From Kapaibacterium sp038202665 (GTDB lineage Bacteria; Bacteroidota; Ignavibacteria; Kapaibacteriales; Kapaibacteriaceae), in NCBI GenBank assembly GCA_038202665.1, contig JBBRES010000109.1, forward strand, positions 1 through 8,888: 8,888 nt of DNA, read 5' to 3'. The notes under the pieces were generated by a model. The model was not told the origin of the DNA. It made no database searches and saw nothing but the letters and a program-made list of their open reading frames with translations. Shown one piece after another: positions 1 to 6,226 of the stretch (positions are counted from its first letter, which is position 1; each line of letters begins with the position of its first letter). The translations under genes were made by a program, and so were the position numbers.

Positions 1-1528
1 TCCCATCTTCAGAGATAGACAACGCCCATGGCTTACCCAGTTCAAAGCTTGTGATGTCCACCGTGTACTTTGGCTTGCCAGTCTGTACGTCCAATACGTA
101 GAGCATCTTATCTCCGCAAAAGTATGCGTGTTGCCCATGAACAAAGAGATTCGTCATCCGATCACCAACTGAACTTTTGAGAACATCTTCCATCTTTTCA
201 GTATCCCACACAATAGCTCCATTTGCGGCATTGTATGCTCTCACTCCGTACGAATCACCAGAAAACGTATGATTGTACTTGTACTCCTGGGACCCGGTGA
301 AATACGTTTGATGAGCCAATCTTCCACCGAATTGAGCCAACACGATGTTGTCCTGTCGAACAAATGTGGGCACGATATCATCGGAGTTTATACTCGTCGC
401 GCTCCACGAATCCGTCCCCGTAGCGATGTCGAACTTGTGGATTTTCTTAGCATCTCGATCAACGAGATACATCGAGTTTTCCGAGACAAGGATGGCAGCA
501 GTATGAAGCGTTTGTTCGATTTTAAGTCCGCCACTATAGTCTGAGCTTTGATATTCTGTACTCCACAACTTGTGACCCGTGCGAGCATCAAAACAGGTCA
601 CACCTTCATATTGCACGAGAAGCTTATCGTTCACCAAGCGCATGGATGTGTTAGGCGTTGCTCCCTCTCCAATGATGCCTAGACTCATGAGATCTTCCAT
701 GACCTTTCCATCGAAGGAAATGGACCAGACTTGCTCGTTCGATGTGATGTCGGTAGCAGTGACAGTGATTGAACGCTCGATTGAAAAAAGGCCACGGGAG
801 CCAAGGTCGAGCCCAAATCTCATCTTCAATTCTTTGGATTCGATAACGGTGTTTGATGCCGCCGCCATGTTTCGGAATGCTCCAATTTTTTTTGATTCCA
901 CCGTGTGGCCACTTTTCAAATCAATGTACTGTCGACCAGCTTTGCTCGTGACCATAATCAAACTGTAGTCTGTCATACTCTGAACATCAAATCCATCATC
1001 ATCATAGGCTGCGTGCTCAGTGTTCGTCCACATAACCTTTCCCGTCCGTGCATCCACAAACTCAACATCCTTACCATTGAAGACTGGCATGGCGCTGATT
1101 CCAGATACAAGATTCGAGCGAAGCATATTGTCTAGTGAATATTCACCGTAGCGTACCAACCTATTCGTTCGCCAGAGTTCAGTCCCAGTTTTGTCATCCA
1201 CAAACACCTTAATGCTCGCATCGTCTGCGTCTTCCATAAAAAGAATAATTCCGGCGCCCTCGTTCCATGTTTCATACTCAAAGGATCCAACGCCAAACTT
1301 GTCTTTGAATGAATACGACCAAGCTGGTTTCCCGTCCGTGCCACGCAGCATACAGGCACCATCCTCGTTTGCACCAAACACAAGGGTGGCGGAGCTATTG
1401 AACCGCTTCTGCTTGTCTGGCGAAACATCGAACGAAGATTTCCAAAGTGTAGGGAAGGGTACTTGGGCAGTAGCAGTCGTGCCCAATAGGACAAAAAGCA
1501 ACCACAAGGTTCGATATTGACGAAACAT
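1..1528 (-). CDS. Exported PQQ/BamB-like beta-propeller protein, 3' end outside window
   Basis: The reverse strand is open from an ATG at 1528 to the window edge, giving 509 codons without a stop; the C-terminus lies outside. The N-terminus looks like a type I signal peptide: basic MFRQYR, a hydrophobic core LWLLFVLLG, then ATA before Q22, with cleavage likely after A21. There is no lipobox cysteine. The mature part repeats a motif of PQQ-type propeller blades, (D/N)-x-x-TG-x-x-x-W or a close variant, near residues 64-70, 113-119, 161-167, 262-268, 316-322, 369-375, 435-441 and 482-488 (for example RTGKVMW and RTGHKLW). This spacing fits a multi-bladed propeller. A G-rich ribosome site (complement of 1536-1541) lies 7 nt before the ATG. 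Such folds include BamB and quinoprotein dehydrogenases; I see no evidence for an enzyme, so a periplasmic or outer-membrane binding or scaffold role is an inference. Its DNA has lower G+C than gatA. It lies on the same strand as gatA but 277 bp downstream, so it probably has its own promoter. Confidence 0.8.
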   Translation of the reverse strand, partial: MFRQYRTLWLLFVLLGTTATAQVPFPTLWKSSFDVSPDKQKRFNSSATLVFGANEDGACMLRGTDGKPAWSYSFKDKFGVGSFEYETWNEGAGIILFMEDADDASIKVFVDDKTGTELWRTNRLVRYGEYSLDNMLRSNLVSGISAMPVFNGKDVEFVDARTGKVMWTNTEHAAYDDDGFDVQSMTDYSLIMVTSKAGRQYIDLKSGHTVESKKIGAFRNMAAASNTVIESKELKMRFGLDLGSRGLFSIERSITVTATDITSNEQVWSISFDGKVMEDLMSLGIIGEGATPNTSMRLVNDKLLVQYEGVTCFDARTGHKLWSTEYQSSDYSGGLKIEQTLHTAAILVSENSMYLVDRDAKKIHKFDIATGTDSWSATSINSDDIVPTFVRQDNIVLAQFGGRLAHQTYFTGSQEYKYNHTFSGDSYGVRAYNAANGAIVWDTEKMEDVLKSSVGDRMTNLFVHGQHAYFCGDKMLYVLDVQTGKPKYTVDITSFELGKPWALSISEDG

Positions 1529-1805
1529 GGTATTTCCCCCCAGAATCAAAATGGAAAAGGCAAACGAGTCTATCATTACGTTGATAACGTCCCGCCAACT
1601 GAAGTGCATAAACTTCCAATCTGTAGAAGTAAACGTTGCGTGTATCAACACACAACGTTCTTCGGGGGGCGAGCGCGGGGAATCTACTTCATTTCAGAGC
1701 AAATCTGTTATGCCGCTTCATGGATGGGCATCATTTCTTAGCTCAGATGTACAAGCCAATGTCTTGGGTGGTTTTTGTCGTAGAATACGCGTAATCTTTG
1801 CGTTC
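1529..1805. promoter_or_regulatory. Non-coding gap between gatA and the propeller gene
   Basis: This 277-bp stretch follows the gatA stop and precedes the propeller-protein start, both on the minus strand. The open frames crossing it show no recognisable protein and run on antisense to neighbouring genes. It should hold the end of the long operon and the promoter and leader of the propeller gene, but I could not identify a convincing -35/-10 pair or a Bacteroidota-type TAnnTTTG box. It contains the strong inverted repeat at 1632-1659 and a small ACGTT-GAT-AACGT repeat at 1578-1590. No hairpin followed by a T-run is visible after gatA on the minus strand. Confidence 0.5.
1632..1659 (-). other. 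12-bp stem-loop in leader of propeller gene
   Basis: AACGTTG at 1632-1638 and GTGT at 1640-1643 pair with ACAC at 1648-1651 and CAACGTT at 1653-1659 around a 4-nt loop (1644-1647). Position 1639 against 1652 is a C-A mismatch on the plus strand but becomes a U-G wobble in minus-strand RNA, so all 12 pairs form in the direction in which gatA and the propeller gene are transcribed. It lies about 103 nt before the propeller start. No U-tract follows it on either strand, so it is not a standard intrinsic terminator. It could be a leader element, a processing site, a weak terminator or a palindromic operator. Confidence 0.5.
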
Positions 1806-3176
1806 CTACAGGGACGCAGTCTCGCATGCCGCCGCAAGACGCAGCAAGAGCGCATCCTGAAACATCCCGGCTTGCAGTTGCATGCCAATAGGGAGTCCGT
1901 CGCGATCCGTACCAGCAGGGATGCTGATAGCAGGTATGCCGGCAATATTGGCACTTACCATAAAGAGATCGCTTAGCCACATAGCAACAGGGTCGTTGTT
2001 TTTGGCACCCAGCTCAAAGGCCGTTGTTGGCGTGGTGGGCATGAGCACGGCATGATGATGTGCGAAGATCGAAGTGTACGCTTCGCTGATCAACCGTCGC
2101 GTCTGCTGTGCCTTGGTGTAATAGGCATCGTAATAGCCGCTGGAGAGCACGTAGGTGCCAAGCATGATGCGACGCTTGACCTCGGTGCCAAAACCTTCTG
2201 TGCGCGCCGCTACCATCACGTCTTCATCCGTTGCCTCTGCACGGAAACCATAGCGAACACCGTCAAATCGTGCGAGGTTGGAAGAGGCCTCTGCTGTTGC
2301 CAAAATGAAATACGTCGGAATCCACACGTCGCGATGCGGCAGCACCACTTCGCTAATCGTCGCACCCAAGGCGCGCAGACGCTCGATCATTGCGCGGTAC
2401 GCCGCAATCACATCGTCGTCACACCCATCGAGGTCCGATTCCGGAAGTACGCCAATACGAAGGTTTTCAGGCAACGGGTCTGTAAGGTAGGCAAGGGAAG
2501 ACGCTGCACCGTGTGGTGCAGATGTGCTATCCATTGGATCGTGTCCACTGATCACATCGAAGAGTGCGGCTGTGTCTGCAACTGTTCGCGAGAACGTACC
2601 AATCTGATCGAGTGAGGATGCGAAGGCAGTAAGGCCGTAGCGCGATACGGTTCCGTACGTGGGCTTGAACCCAACAACGCCACAGAATGCAGCCGGCTGA
2701 CGTATCGAACCTCCCGTATCGCTCCCGAGTGCAGCACGCGCCATGCCGGATGCAACAGCAGCCGCAGAGCCGCCACTGGAGCCACCGGGGACGAGTTGTT
2801 CGTTGAGGGGGTGTCGGACCGGACCGAAGTACGACGTCTCGTTCGACGAGCCCATGGCGAATTCGTCCATGTTGGTCTTGCCAATAACAATGGCGCCTGC
2901 ATTGCGTAAGCGTTCGACGACGGTTGCTGTGTAGACGGGACGAAAGTTCGCGAGCATCTTCGAGCCGCACGTCATCGGCAGGCCAACGTAACTGATGTTG
3001 TCTTTCAGTGCAATCGCCATGCCTTCGAGTGGACGTGCGAGGCCGCCCGCAATGCGCTCATCACTTTCCGCCGCATGACGGAGTGCCTCGTCTGCATTCA
3101 CGGAAATAAAGGCATTCACTGATGCACGCGCATCGATGGTGCTGAGGAATGCTTGGACGTGGTCGACAGTCTTCAT
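1806..3176 (-). CDS. gatA: Asp-tRNA(Asn)/Glu-tRNA(Gln) amidotransferase subunit A
   Basis: A 456-aa amidase-signature protein. GatA hydrolyses glutamine or asparagine and passes ammonia to GatB, which converts Glu-tRNA(Gln) or Asp-tRNA(Asn) to the amidated form; GatC completes the cytoplasmic complex. The Ser-cisSer-Lys catalytic set is intact: K58 in ALKDN, S133 in GGSSGG and the nucleophile S157 in GSDTGGSIRQPA. Other GatA-type stretches include KTNMDEFAMGS, FASSLDQIG, EASSNLARFDG and SSGYYDAYY, which separate it from general amidases. The ATG overlaps the stop of the upstream TatA-like gene by 4 nt (ATGA, 3173-3176), and an in-frame TGA sits 9 nt upstream, so no longer start exists. The N-terminus is about 21 residues shorter than the S. 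aureus protein, judged by the spacing of the catalytic residues, and the C-terminus is slightly short. gatB and gatC are not in the window. It is the last gene of the seven-gene minus-strand operon. Confidence 0.95.
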   Translation of the reverse strand: MKTVDHVQAFLSTIDARASVNAFISVNADEALRHAAESDERIAGGLARPLEGMAIALKDNISYVGLPMTCGSKMLANFRPVYTATVVERLRNAGAIVIGKTNMDEFAMGSSNETSYFGPVRHPLNEQLVPGGSSGGSAAAVASGMARAALGSDTGGSIRQPAAFCGVVGFKPTYGTVSRYGLTAFASSLDQIGTFSRTVADTAALFDVISGHDPMDSTSAPHGAASSLAYLTDPLPENLRIGVLPESDLDGCDDDVIAAYRAMIERLRALGATISEVVLPHRDVWIPTYFILATAEASSNLARFDGVRYGFRAEATDEDVMVAARTEGFGTEVKRRIMLGTYVLSSGYYDAYYTKAQQTRRLISEAYTSIFAHHHAVLMPTTPTTAFELGAKNNDPVAMWLSDLFMVSANIAGIPAISIPAGTDRDGLPIGMQLQAGMFQDALLLRLAAACETASL

Positions 3177-3529
3177 GCGGTGTATTCAGTACTCGGATCT
3201 TCCGCAGCGGTGATACGCGGCGGAACGATAGGTTCTTGGTCGGTCGTGAAAGGTTCGTCGGTTGACGGTGGCACCTCTGAAGGTGTCGTTGGTATGCGTG
3301 GTGCAGATTCTGGAACAGATTTCACAACCGGACGTGGCTTGTCTTCCACGATCGTTGCCGCTTCGGCACTGATATCGCGAATCTGTTGAGTAAGATCTTC
3401 TTGAGCCTTGCGAAACTGTCTGATCCCTTTGCCCACCATCTGGGCTACTTCGGGAATCTTCTTCGGTCCGAAGAGCAACAGGACGGCCAACAAGATCAAG
3501 ATGAGTTCGCCGCCGCCTACGTCAAACAC
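3173..3529 (-). CDS. Twin-arginine translocase TatA/TatB-type protein, longer copy
   Basis: A 118-aa protein with Tat architecture: a short polar N-terminus, one membrane helix at about residues 7-21 (ELILILLAVLLLFGP), the FGP hinge, then an amphipathic helix at about 22-45 (PKKIPEVAQMVGKGIRQFRK). A polar tail rich in Pro, Glu and Thr fills residues 55-118. TatA-family proteins form the channel or receptor part of the Sec-independent export system for folded proteins in the inner membrane. The long tail is more like TatB, but TatA and TatB are hard to tell apart in this lineage, so no symbol is given. The start is GTG at 3529, the only suitable start beside the hydrophobic helix; it follows the stop of the shorter tatA by 24 nt in the same frame. 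The 3' end overlaps gatA by 4 nt. tatC is not in the window. Confidence 0.88.
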   Translation of the reverse strand: MFDVGGGELILILLAVLLLFGPKKIPEVAQMVGKGIRQFRKAQEDLTQQIRDISAEAATIVEDKPRPVVKSVPESAPRIPTTPSEVPPSTDEPFTTDQEPIVPPRITAAEDPSTEYTA

Positions 3530-3553
3530 GGTGTACCTGCGGGAGAGAAGTGA

Positions 3554-3724
3554 TCACTCGGGCTTTTTTTCTACTGGCTTTTCTTCCTCGCCACTTGCCG
3601 CCTTCTTGAATTCCTTGATGCCGGATCCAAGACCCTTCATCAGATCTGGGATGCGCTTGGCGCCAAACAACACAACAATAACCAAGGCGATGAGCAGTAG
3701 CTCGGGCATTCCTAGACTTGGCAT
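3554..3724 (-). CDS. tatA: Twin-arginine translocase TatA/TatE, short copy (56 aa)
   Basis: A short gene on the minus strand, ATG at 3724 to TGA at 3554-3556. The protein begins MPSLGMPELLLIALVIVVLF, has a membrane helix at about residues 7-20, an FGAKRIPDL hinge, an amphipathic helix at about 22-42 (GLGSGIKEFKKA) and a charged Glu/Lys tail ending KKPE. This is the standard minimal TatA/TatE layout and length. The ATG lies only 2 nt after the purQ stop, which implies tight translational coupling. Together with the next gene it makes a tandem pair of Tat components, probably one TatA-like and one TatB-like. A run of seven A residues in the message near the 3' end (3564-3570) forms an in-frame A AAA AAG motif. 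A longer frame overlapping this gene (3522-3746) lacks the TatA sequence and is not the real product. Confidence 0.92.
   Translation of the reverse strand: MPSLGMPELLLIALVIVVLFGAKRIPDLMKGLGSGIKEFKKAASGEEEKPVEKKPE
3564..3570 (-). other. Possible A AAA AAG slippery heptamer at end of tatA
   Basis: The tatA codons GAA AAA AAG place the heptamer A AAA AAG in the zero frame, the same motif and phase used for -1 frameshifting in E. coli dnaX. A purine-rich GAGGAAG lies roughly 13 nt upstream, within the range where Shine-Dalgarno-like stimulators act. After a -1 shift the ribosome would read 13 further codons (ARVITSLPQVHRV) and stop at a TGA (3522-3524) that overlaps the first codons of the second Tat gene. 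I see no strong downstream stem: AGTGATCACT is a perfect palindrome but folds into only a short stem. Lys/Glu-rich tails give A-runs by chance, so function is uncertain. Confidence 0.3.
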
Positions 3725-3726
3725 GA

Positions 3727-4416
3727 TTAACTCCGCGAAAGTGCAATACTGGTGAAAACGGACAGACCGTCTGTTGATCCGTTCAACGGGTCTGATGCAC
3801 GCTCTGGATGGGGCATAAGACCCATCACATTGCCTGCCTTGTTCAAGATACCCGCAATGTTGTGAAGGCTACCATTCGGATTCGCCTCGGGGCTGTCTTC
3901 GCCCGCAGGAGTAACGTACCGAAAAACCACTCGTTGTTCAGCTTCCAACTCTTCGATCACCTCCGAAGGCGCAGTGTATCTGCCTTCTCCGTGTGCGATC
4001 GGAATACGGAGAACCGTGTTCTTCGTCACACTATTGGTGAAACTCGTGTTGGAATTTTCGACGCGCACATACACGTCTTTGCATGCAAAGCTCAGATTTG
4101 CGTTGCGGATCAGGGCGCCGGGGAGCAGACCACATTCCGTCAGAATCTGAAAACCATTGCAAATGCCCATCACCACGCCGCCCTTCTTGGCAAAGTCGAT
4201 CACTTCCTGCATGATGGGCGAGAAGCGAGCGATAGCGCCAGTGCGGAGGTAGTCGCCATAGGAAAATCCGCCGGGAAGGATTATGGCATCGAGCTGTGTT
4301 GGCAGCGACGTGTCTTTATGCCAAAGTCGGTGTACGGTAGAACCGTCGAGCGCTGCAGCAAACTCTGCATCGGCATTGCAGTTACTTCCCGGAAAGGTCA
4401 CCACTCCAATGTTCAT
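3727..4416 (-). CDS. purQ: FGAM synthase glutaminase subunit PurQ
   Basis: A 229-aa class I glutamine amidotransferase. PurQ hydrolyses glutamine and supplies ammonia to PurL, which converts formylglycinamide ribonucleotide (FGAR) to FGAM in cytoplasmic purine synthesis. The N-terminus MNIGVVTFPGSNCNAD is typical of PurQ. Conserved features follow in order: LPGGFSYGDYLR (47-58), the nucleophile elbow GICNGFQ with C86, IPIAHGEGRY (138-147), and MPHPERA with H203 and E205 completing the catalytic triad. Length is normal for the stand-alone subunit. The start overlaps the purS stop by 4 nt (ATGA at 4413-4416), and the stop lies 2 nt before tatA. The separate purS and purQ show that this organism uses the three-subunit enzyme; its purL must lie elsewhere. 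Confidence 0.97.
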   Translation of the reverse strand: MNIGVVTFPGSNCNADAEFAAALDGSTVHRLWHKDTSLPTQLDAIILPGGFSYGDYLRTGAIARFSPIMQEVIDFAKKGGVVMGICNGFQILTECGLLPGALIRNANLSFACKDVYVRVENSNTSFTNSVTKNTVLRIPIAHGEGRYTAPSEVIEELEAEQRVVFRYVTPAGEDSPEANPNGSLHNIAGILNKAGNVMGLMPHPERASDPLNGSTDGLSVFTSIALSRS

Positions 4417-4688
4417 GCTACTGCTCCGCTAGCAACGCGCTCTTCTAACCGGAAGGAATAGTCTTCCATCACAGGATTGGAGAGAAGCTTCTTGCAGGCA
4501 TCGTCCACGAGTTCCTTTGCGCGATCCTCATCAGGCGCTTGCACCGTGAGTTCAACATACTTGCCAATGCGCACGTTCGAGAGCGCTGGCATGTGAAGAG
4601 AGTGCAGGGCGCGTTCAACCGTCTTGCCTTGAACGTCAAGAATGGCACGGCGGAGAGAAACGGTCACGTGGGCCGTATAGGTCTTCAT
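4413..4688 (-). CDS. purS: FGAM synthase small subunit PurS
   Basis: A 91-aa protein, slightly longer than the roughly 80-85 aa usual for PurS. PurS is the structural partner that lets PurQ and the small-type PurL form an active FGAM synthase complex. The sequence shows the family pattern: a beta strand with TAHVTVSLRRAILDVQGKT (residues 4-22), then a helix ERALHSLHMPAL, then NVRIGKYVELTV with the conserved RIGKY-like segment, a helix over the DEDRAKELVDDACKKLL stretch, and NPVMEDYSF near the end. There are no catalytic residues, as expected for this subunit. The 4-nt overlap with purQ supports production of the two subunits together. The gene begins 15 nt after pssA, with no clear Shine-Dalgarno site in that gap. 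Confidence 0.94.
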   Translation of the reverse strand: MKTYTAHVTVSLRRAILDVQGKTVERALHSLHMPALSNVRIGKYVELTVQAPDEDRAKELVDDACKKLLSNPVMEDYSFRLEERVASGAVA

Positions 4689-4703
4689 GGGTTGTTCACA
4701 CGG

Positions 4704-5474
4704 TTAGAGATCGAAAGGATCTGGATCGGGTTCTTCTACAGTGTCGGACTCTTCATTGTCGTCTCTTCGAGCGCGCATCAAGTGGATTGCCTGCCTAAGC
4801 GCTCCGCCAATCATGTACAAGGCCATAAAGGGAAAGACGAGCAAGCCCTTTGAGAGCAGAGAACCAATGGTGCCGACCAAAAATACGACAAATATGATTG
4901 GACGTTGACGTATAGCGCCAATCGTCGGACGCGGCAGATTGTCGTACTTAATCGTGCTCACCATGGCCAACGCCACAAGCACCGTAACGGCCGTTATCGC
5001 AAGTGGCTTCCATTCTTCGGGTATTGCGGTTGTTGGATGAACGAAGACCACGTAGGAAAGAATTGCAAATGCACCGGCCGGTATGGGCATTCCCCGGAAG
5101 TAGTGCTTGTCTTCGAGACTGGTAAGCTGCACGTTGAATCGCGCAAGGCGAAGAACGCCTGCGAGGGCGGGAAGGGAGGCAAGGAGTTGACCCCAATTTC
5201 CCATCGTATGGAAAAATGCCATGTAGAGGATCACGGATGGCGCAACGCCAAACGACACGGCATCGCATAACGAATCGAGCTCCACGCCAAACTCACTCGC
5301 ACTGCGTGTAAGCCGCGCCACCACACCATCTAGGGCATCAAAGATTCCAGAAAGCAAGATCAGGAACGCTGCACGCTCGATACTGTTCTCCAATGCCGCA
5401 ATGATGGCTGCGAAACCGCAGAACAGATTTGCAAGCGTGAAGAGGTTGGGAACGATGGAGCGAGTAACGCGCAT
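4704..5474 (-). CDS. pssA: CDP-diacylglycerol-serine O-phosphatidyltransferase
   Basis: A 256-aa multi-pass membrane protein of the CDP-alcohol phosphatidyltransferase family. It should join CDP-diacylglycerol and serine to make phosphatidylserine and CMP in the inner membrane. The metal and substrate motif D-x2-DG-x2-AR-x8-G-x3-D-x3-D is complete: D46, D49, G50, A53, R54, G63, D67 and D71. The N-terminal SIVPNLFTLANLFCGFAA matches the PssA subgroup. Hydrophobic segments continue to about residue 235, followed by an acidic, probably cytoplasmic tail rich in Asp and Glu. The adjacent decarboxylase gene supports serine as the substrate rather than glycerol phosphate or inositol. The start ATG shares one base with the psd stop (TAATG at 5472-5476), a classical translational-coupling arrangement. 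Confidence 0.95.
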   Translation of the reverse strand: MRVTRSIVPNLFTLANLFCGFAAIIAALENSIERAAFLILLSGIFDALDGVVARLTRSASEFGVELDSLCDAVSFGVAPSVILYMAFFHTMGNWGQLLASLPALAGVLRLARFNVQLTSLEDKHYFRGMPIPAGAFAILSYVVFVHPTTAIPEEWKPLAITAVTVLVALAMVSTIKYDNLPRPTIGAIRQRPIIFVVFLVGTIGSLLSKGLLVFPFMALYMIGGALRQAIHLMRARRDDNEESDTVEEPDPDPFDL

Positions 5475-6175
5475 TAGTTGTGTGCACCCTTCAGCCGAGC
5501 GATCAGCGTGCCGCAGCCAATGGTCTTCTGTCCGCTCTTTACAAGGATCTCTGCCGTGTCTGGCACCACGATATCCATGCGGGAACCGAACTTCATCATT
5601 CCAAACCGTTCGCCAGCCTTGGCAACGTCGCCCAGCTTTGTGTCATACACAATACGTCGCGCCAGGAATCCCGTAATCTGCTTGTAGAGTACAGAGCCCG
5701 AATTGTTTCGGCAGATGAAGATCGACCGTTCGTTGTCTGTGCTCGACTTAGGATCGAATGCCATGAGGTACTTGCCTGGGAGGTATCTCGCCTCTACGAT
5801 CTCGCCCGACATCGGGAATCGGTTCACGTGGACGTTCAGCGGAGAGAGGAAGATCGAGATTTGGACGTGTCCGATGCCGCGCGGCAGGCCGCTCAGATCG
5901 TCACTTGCCGCACATTGCTCGGCCGTCAGCGGTACGATCTCCATCACCGTGCCGTCTGCAGGGGCCACGAGAACAGAAGGATCGCCCGTCGCCGCTGGAT
6001 TCAGCGGACGTTCCGGATCCCGAAAGAACCACAAGGTGAAGCATATCAGGAGCACCCCAAGCGTTCCAAGAAGCACGGCCACGATCGGTCCGCCGACGCT
6101 AACGCCAAGCAGTACCAAACACGCGCCAACACCGAGCATCAAAAAGGCATTGTCATAGCCGTACGGAGTGATCAT
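5474..6175 (-). CDS. psd: Phosphatidylserine decarboxylase, short proenzyme form
   Basis: A 233-aa pyruvoyl-dependent decarboxylase that converts phosphatidylserine to phosphatidylethanolamine at the membrane. Two hydrophobic helices at about residues 11-28 and 30-50 anchor it. The catalytic domain follows with WFFRDPERP (49-57), APADGTV with D74, and FLSPLNVHVNRFPMSG (109-124) with H116. The processing motif is KFGSRMD, where self-cleavage between G197 and S198 gives the small alpha chain with an N-terminal pyruvoyl group. The size and the GS cleavage motif match the short PSD-A type rather than the longer E. coli type with LGST. It is the first gene of the minus-strand operon. Its ATG at 6175 has no clear ribosome site and lies 51 bp from the divergent dnaN. 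Confidence 0.95.
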   Translation of the reverse strand: MITPYGYDNAFLMLGVGACLVLLGVSVGGPIVAVLLGTLGVLLICFTLWFFRDPERPLNPAATGDPSVLVAPADGTVMEIVPLTAEQCAASDDLSGLPRGIGHVQISIFLSPLNVHVNRFPMSGEIVEARYLPGKYLMAFDPKSSTDNERSIFICRNNSGSVLYKQITGFLARRIVYDTKLGDVAKAGERFGMMKFGSRMDIVVPDTAEILVKSGQKTIGCGTLIARLKGAHN

Positions 6176-6226
6176 CTGGGACCATTGTTTTTCGTAATTT
6201 CGCGGGTCAAATTAGCGAAACGAAGC
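6176..6226. promoter_or_regulatory. Shared divergent promoter region of psd and dnaN
   Basis: Fifty-one bp separate the psd start (minus strand) from the dnaN start (plus strand), so both transcripts must begin here or inside the neighbouring genes. The middle is AT-rich. On the plus strand TAATTTCG at 6195-6202 is one base from the Bacteroidota -7 consensus TAnnTTTG, and TTGTTT at 6185-6190 could act as an upstream element, but the spacing between them is far too short for them to act as a pair. On the minus strand TAATTTG (6207-6213) resembles the same box with one spacer base missing. Neither match is good enough to name a promoter. No DnaA box of the TTATCCACA type is visible, so this does not look like an origin. 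Confidence 0.4.

Noticed and set aside
1632..1659. Intrinsic terminator for the long operon
   Set aside because: The stem is strong but no U-tract follows it on either strand, and it lies about 147 nt past the gatA stop.
2052..2615. Plus-strand open frame of 187 codons
   Set aside because: It is antisense to gatA, whose catalytic motifs are intact on the other strand; the Cys/Arg-rich content is typical of a shadow frame.
3522..3746. Open frame of 74 codons on the minus strand over the short tatA
   Set aside because: It reads the tatA region in another frame with no membrane helix. The true TatA is the 56-aa frame at 3554-3724. Its last 13 codons matter only as a possible frameshift tail.
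3808..4461. Plus-strand open frame of 217 codons
   Set aside because: It is antisense to purQ, a clear conserved enzyme, and has no recognisable motif or ribosome site.
5480..6226. Long N-terminal extension in frame with dnaN
   Set aside because: It is antisense to the whole of psd, unlike any DnaN N-terminus, and the family start MKFTV lies exactly at 6227.
6176..6226. Replication origin between psd and dnaN
   Set aside because: Only 51 bp long, with no DnaA-box cluster and no dnaA beside it.
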